A DNA stretch of 64,000 nucleotides, taken from NCBI GenBank assembly GCA_964568585.1, contig CAZMQI010000001.1, positions 1 through 64,000 on the forward strand, read 5' to 3'. Position numbers and translations under genes: made by a program. Each line of letters begins with the position of its first letter. Positions within the stretch are counted from its first letter, which is position 1. The stretch is from RGZA01 sp964568585. Its GTDB lineage: Bacteria > Pseudomonadota > Alphaproteobacteria > UBA9219 > RGZA01. The notes below the pieces were generated by a model that ran no database searches, had not been told where the DNA came from, and saw only the letters and a list, made by a program, of their open reading frames with translations. Below, in pieces: positions 61,385-64,000 of this stretch.

Positions 61385-62908
61385 TTAGTCTTTTGGCAGC
61401 GGACGCAAGGTTGGAAATGCAATCACTTCGCGAATGGTCGGGCTGTCGGTCATCAACATCACCAGACGGTCAATCCCGATACCAAGGCCACCCATCGGCG
61501 GCATACCGAACGCCATCGCCTTCAAGAACTCCTCATCGACAGGATGCGCTTCGGCATTACCCGTATCGCGCTGTGCGGATTGATGTTCAAAGTTCTTGCG
61601 CTGTTCGCGCGGATCATTCAATTCGCTGAACGCATTGGCAATTTCCCAGCCATTTACGTAGGTTTCAAAGCGTTGAGCCACATGTGGCTTATCGGGATAT
61701 GCCTTGGCCAGCGGGGAGATTTCCTTTGGCAAATCCATCACATGCACGGGCTGGATAAGCTTTTCTTCAACCTTCGCGCCGAATACGGCTTCAACAATCT
61801 GTCCCCAGTTTGATTTAGGGTCAGTTGGCACTTTCAGTTTTTGTGCTTCGGCACGCGCCGCTTCTACTGTCGGAAATTCGTGGAAATCAACGCCCGTATG
61901 TTCCTTGATGAGATCAAAGATGGATGCGCGGCGGAAAGGCGGCGTGAAATCAATCTCCATATCATTGAAAATGCATTTGGTCGAACCATGAATAAGGCGG
62001 CACGCATCAGCAGCCAGATTTTCGGTAAGCACCATCATCGCTTCGAAATCGACATAAGCTTGATAGATTTCGATGGAAGTAAATTCCGGATTATGCCGCG
62101 GGCTGATGCCTTCGTTACGGAAGATACGGCCAATTTCATAGACTTTCTCCGAGAGTCCGCCAATCACCAACCGCTTTAAATGCAATTCGGTCGCGATACG
62201 CAGATACAAAGGGATATCAAGCGCGTTGTGATGCGTATTAAATGGTTTTGCCAACGCACCGCCTGCAACATTGTGCAAAATGGGAGTTTCAACTTCTAGA
62301 AATCCGGCATCGTCCAAGGTACGGCGCATCGCGGAAATAATACGGAAGCGCGCGCGCAAGGTTTCACGCGCTTTATCATTCGCAACCAAATCCTGTTCGC
62401 GGTGACGATAACGAAATTCAGTATCCTTCAGCCCATGATATTTTTCAGGGGGCGGTTCTAATGCCTTGGCAAGCACAACCAGCTTGGTCGCATCCACCGT
62501 CAATTCACCACGTGGCGTTCGGCGGACAATACCTTCCACGCCGATGATGTCACCAAGATCGAGCAGCTTTAACAGCTTCAATACTGCTTCTGGTGTTTCT
62601 TTCAGATTATGGAATACCTGAATACGACCGCTATCATCCAGCAAGTCGATGAACATGCCGTTATTGCGAATGGCCATCGCGCGGCCTGCAATCTTGACCG
62701 AGACATCGGTCTTTTCGCCATTGGCAAGATGTTCGTACTGCTTCTTCAAACCCGCAGCATTAGCGTTTTTATCAAAACGCGTTATATCAAATGGATTGCC
62801 GTAATCCTTCGTCATCTCCGCCAGCTTATGGGCGCGCTGCGCCAGCAAATCATTATCAGCAGGCGGCGGTGGTAATGCGGTGGGGTCTGTTTTTTTAGCG
62901 TCTTGCAT
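61385..62908 (-). CDS. lysS: Lysine--tRNA ligase (class II)
   Basis: The 507-residue class II LysRS. An N-terminal OB-fold (KIAGRAMAIRNNGMFIDL), then motif 2 (FRNEGISPRHNPEFTSIEIYQAY) and motif 3 (GLGIGIDRLVMLMTD) are visible. The ATG at 62908 is separated from the T-run of a strong terminator hairpin by only 16 nt. It converges with uvrC with zero gap. Confidence 0.95.
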   Translation of the reverse strand: MQDAKKTDPTALPPPPADNDLLAQRAHKLAEMTKDYGNPFDITRFDKNANAAGLKKQYEHLANGEKTDVSVKIAGRAMAIRNNGMFIDLLDDSGRIQVFHNLKETPEAVLKLLKLLDLGDIIGVEGIVRRTPRGELTVDATKLVVLAKALEPPPEKYHGLKDTEFRYRHREQDLVANDKARETLRARFRIISAMRRTLDDAGFLEVETPILHNVAGGALAKPFNTHHNALDIPLYLRIATELHLKRLVIGGLSEKVYEIGRIFRNEGISPRHNPEFTSIEIYQAYVDFEAMMVLTENLAADACRLIHGSTKCIFNDMEIDFTPPFRRASIFDLIKEHTGVDFHEFPTVEAARAEAQKLKVPTDPKSNWGQIVEAVFGAKVEEKLIQPVHVMDLPKEISPLAKAYPDKPHVAQRFETYVNGWEIANAFSELNDPREQRKNFEHQSAQRDTGNAEAHPVDEEFLKAMAFGMPPMGGLGIGIDRLVMLMTDSPTIREVIAFPTLRPLPKD

Positions 62909-62924
62909 CAGTGTCTTTCATCAT

Positions 62925-62970
62925 AAAAAAGCGTCATGCCTGTTTGCGTAAGTCGCGGCAGGCATGACGC
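62925..62970 (-). terminator. Rho-independent terminator before lysS
   Basis: On the minus strand GCGTCATGCCTG (62970-62959) pairs perfectly with CAGGCATGACGC (62942-62931) around a 16-nt loop, and TTTTTT follows (62930-62925). It ends the secreted-protein gene upstream, but lies just 16 nt before the lysS ATG on the same strand. Confidence 0.9.
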
Positions 62971-62995
62971 CCGTAATGACAATGTGATTTCCGGT

Positions 62996-63559
62996 TTAGT
63001 GGTGTGCTGCAGCGTTTGGATCCGCAATAGGTGCGGCTTCCTTCTTGCTGCTTTCCATGGTCTTCATTGCTTTGCGTGCTGCTCTATCCTTGCTTGCCTG
63101 CTGGCGGATTTTTGCCATAAGGATGGAACGCTGTTCTTTGTTCAGCTTGCTGATTTCAGCCATGATATTCTTGATGGTGTCTTGCTCCGCGGTTTTCAAA
63201 CGGTCATAGCGCTCACCTAAGCGGCCTTCGGCCTTTTTCTTCATTTCTTCTTTTTGCTCAGGTGTCATCTTCTTCCAGCGGTCGCGCATCTTGCCAACTG
63301 ATTTTTCAGTTGGCTTTGCGGTCACAGTTTTTGCTGGTTCTGCCTTTGGGGTTTCAACCTTTGCTGGCTCTGCTGCTGGCGCTTCGACTTTTGGTGCTTC
63401 CGGTGTCGCCACAGTTGGAACTGCTGCATGTGGCTCTGGCGCTGTTGGTGCTGGAGCCGCAGATGGCGTTGCTACAGCAGGCGCTTCGGCAAATGCTGGC
63501 ACTGCGAACAATGCCAGAAAACCGAATAATGCCATTGAGAGAGATGCGGAACGCAGCAT
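62996..63559 (-). CDS. Secreted Ala/Pro-rich protein with C-terminal helical domain
   Basis: A 187-residue protein with a signal peptide (about 1-24, ending PAFA). A long Ala/Pro/Glu/Lys-rich linker (25-88) is followed by a highly charged helical domain (RWKKMTPEQKEEMKKK, NKEQRSILMAKIRQQ) similar in style to DUF3106/Spy-type periplasmic domains. AGAGG precedes the ATG. Function unknown. A terminator follows it. Confidence 0.75.
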   Translation of the reverse strand: MLRSASLSMALFGFLALFAVPAFAEAPAVATPSAAPAPTAPEPHAAVPTVATPEAPKVEAPAAEPAKVETPKAEPAKTVTAKPTEKSVGKMRDRWKKMTPEQKEEMKKKAEGRLGERYDRLKTAEQDTIKNIMAEISKLNKEQRSILMAKIRQQASKDRAARKAMKTMESSKKEAAPIADPNAAAHH

Positions 63560-63627
63560 TGATAACCTCTTGAAAGGAAGGAACGAAAAGACGACGCGCC
63601 AATCATAGTGGGGTGTTTTAGCGTTGT

Positions 63628-64000
63628 CTACACAGGAACAATCACTTCTTTTTCAGTAATGATGACATCCATTCGTTGGTCGAATTTGCCAAGCGGAACA
63701 GCATCGACCTCCTGCACGGCATAGGCAAGCCCGGCCGCGATAATGGTCTTTTTCGCACGGAGGCTTTGTAAGGTAGCATCGTAATATCCGCCGCCATACC
63801 CAAGACGCGCCCCCGTACGATCGAATGCCAGCAATGGGCAAAGCACGATGTCTGGTTCGCATATCGGCTGCGTTTCAGATGGCACGCCGATATTCCATAC
63901 ATGCGGCACCAGCGTATCGCCCATTTTATAGGCACGAAAGACCAACGGCGTTGCGCGTTCATTAGTGATGGGCAAGCATAACCGATGCCCTCGCTTCTCC
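63628..64000 (-). CDS. 5-formyltetrahydrofolate cyclo-ligase, N-terminal part outside window
   Basis: Converts 5-formyl-THF to 5,10-methenyl-THF with ATP. The visible 123 C-terminal codons read through from the window end as ...KRGHRLCLPITNERATPL. They contain the family motifs PDIVLCPLLAFDRTGARLGYGGGYYD and EVDAVPLGKFDQRMDVIITE. The true start is beyond position 64000. Confidence 0.9.
   Translation of the reverse strand, partial: EKRGHRLCLPITNERATPLVFRAYKMGDTLVPHVWNIGVPSETQPICEPDIVLCPLLAFDRTGARLGYGGGYYDATLQSLRAKKTIIAAGLAYAVQEVDAVPLGKFDQRMDVIITEKEVIVPV

Noticed and set aside
1..64000. CRISPR array, transposase, integrase or prophage genes
   Set aside because: No direct-repeat array with regular spacers and no mobile-element protein was seen anywhere in the window.

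Overview
The window is a gene-dense bacterial chromosome segment of moderate G+C content with no phage, insertion sequence or CRISPR array visible. It reads as an alphaproteobacterium. The evidence is the gene sets and orders: recG divergent from sdhE-mfd; plsX-fabH-ihfA-merR; rplM-rpsI-argC; a UQCC1/CBP3-type ubiquinol-cytochrome c chaperone next to a YceD (DUF177) protein and a BamE lipoprotein; an NDUFA9-type NAD(P)-binding protein; and a Tat-exported DUF882 protein. The family or genus cannot be fixed from the sequence alone; Micavibrio-like or Rhodospirillales-like lineages are a guess.

Layout. 1-1.7 kb: the 3' part of a tRNA-Gly, a degenerate copy of its 3' end, a palindrome and an autotransporter-barrel protein. 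1.9-7.7 kb: potassium uptake (kup), pgsA, sppA, photolyase. 7.7-17.9 kb: an L,D-transpeptidase, a Tat-exported DUF882 protein, yqhA, mfd, sdhE, recG, an ICMT-like methyltransferase, a periplasmic cyclophilin. 17.9-20.6 kb: a cysteine desulfurase followed by a mitochondrial-type HSC20/HscB whose HPD motif has changed, and a divergent alpha/beta hydrolase. 20.7-33.8 kb: a large unknown protein, anmK, tyrS, a signal-peptide-less L,D-transpeptidase, an AsmA/YhdP-like protein, a peroxiredoxin with a histone-like tail, Sua5, an FAD oxidase and a lytic transglycosylase with no signal peptide. 33.8-39.5 kb: acyl-CoA dehydrogenase, an unknown PP-loop protein, a 27-residue membrane protein, a soluble MCP-Cache protein, amtB, and rpmG. 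39.5-50.9 kb: rlmJ, argC, rpsI, rplM, cutA, tRNA-Pro, merR-ihfA-fabH-plsX, rpmF, NDUFA9-like, yceD, UQCC1-like, bamE, N-formylglutamate amidohydrolase. 50.9-64 kb: FkbM methyltransferase, uvrB, gltX, cysS, a pseudopilin, trmJ, SDR, uvrC, lysS, a secreted Ala/Pro-rich protein and a partial 5-formyltetrahydrofolate cyclo-ligase.

Functional themes are housekeeping: DNA repair (mfd, recG, uvrB, uvrC, photolyase), translation (tyrS, gltX, cysS, lysS, four ribosomal proteins, tRNA/rRNA modification), fatty-acid/phospholipid synthesis (plsX, fabH, pgsA), and peptidoglycan turnover (two L,D-transpeptidases, a lytic transglycosylase, anmK, DUF882).

The most unusual items are: the HSC20-like protein with H-A-E where H-P-D is expected; a group of proteins without signal peptides (a 585-residue unknown, an L,D-transpeptidase and a lytic transglycosylase), two of them preceded by TTAA-box arrays; a perfect TTAA-N7-TTAAC palindrome resembling a CtrA site before the DUF882 gene; a strong hairpin and TATAAT box immediately before recG; and a perfect terminator hairpin only 16 nt before lysS.
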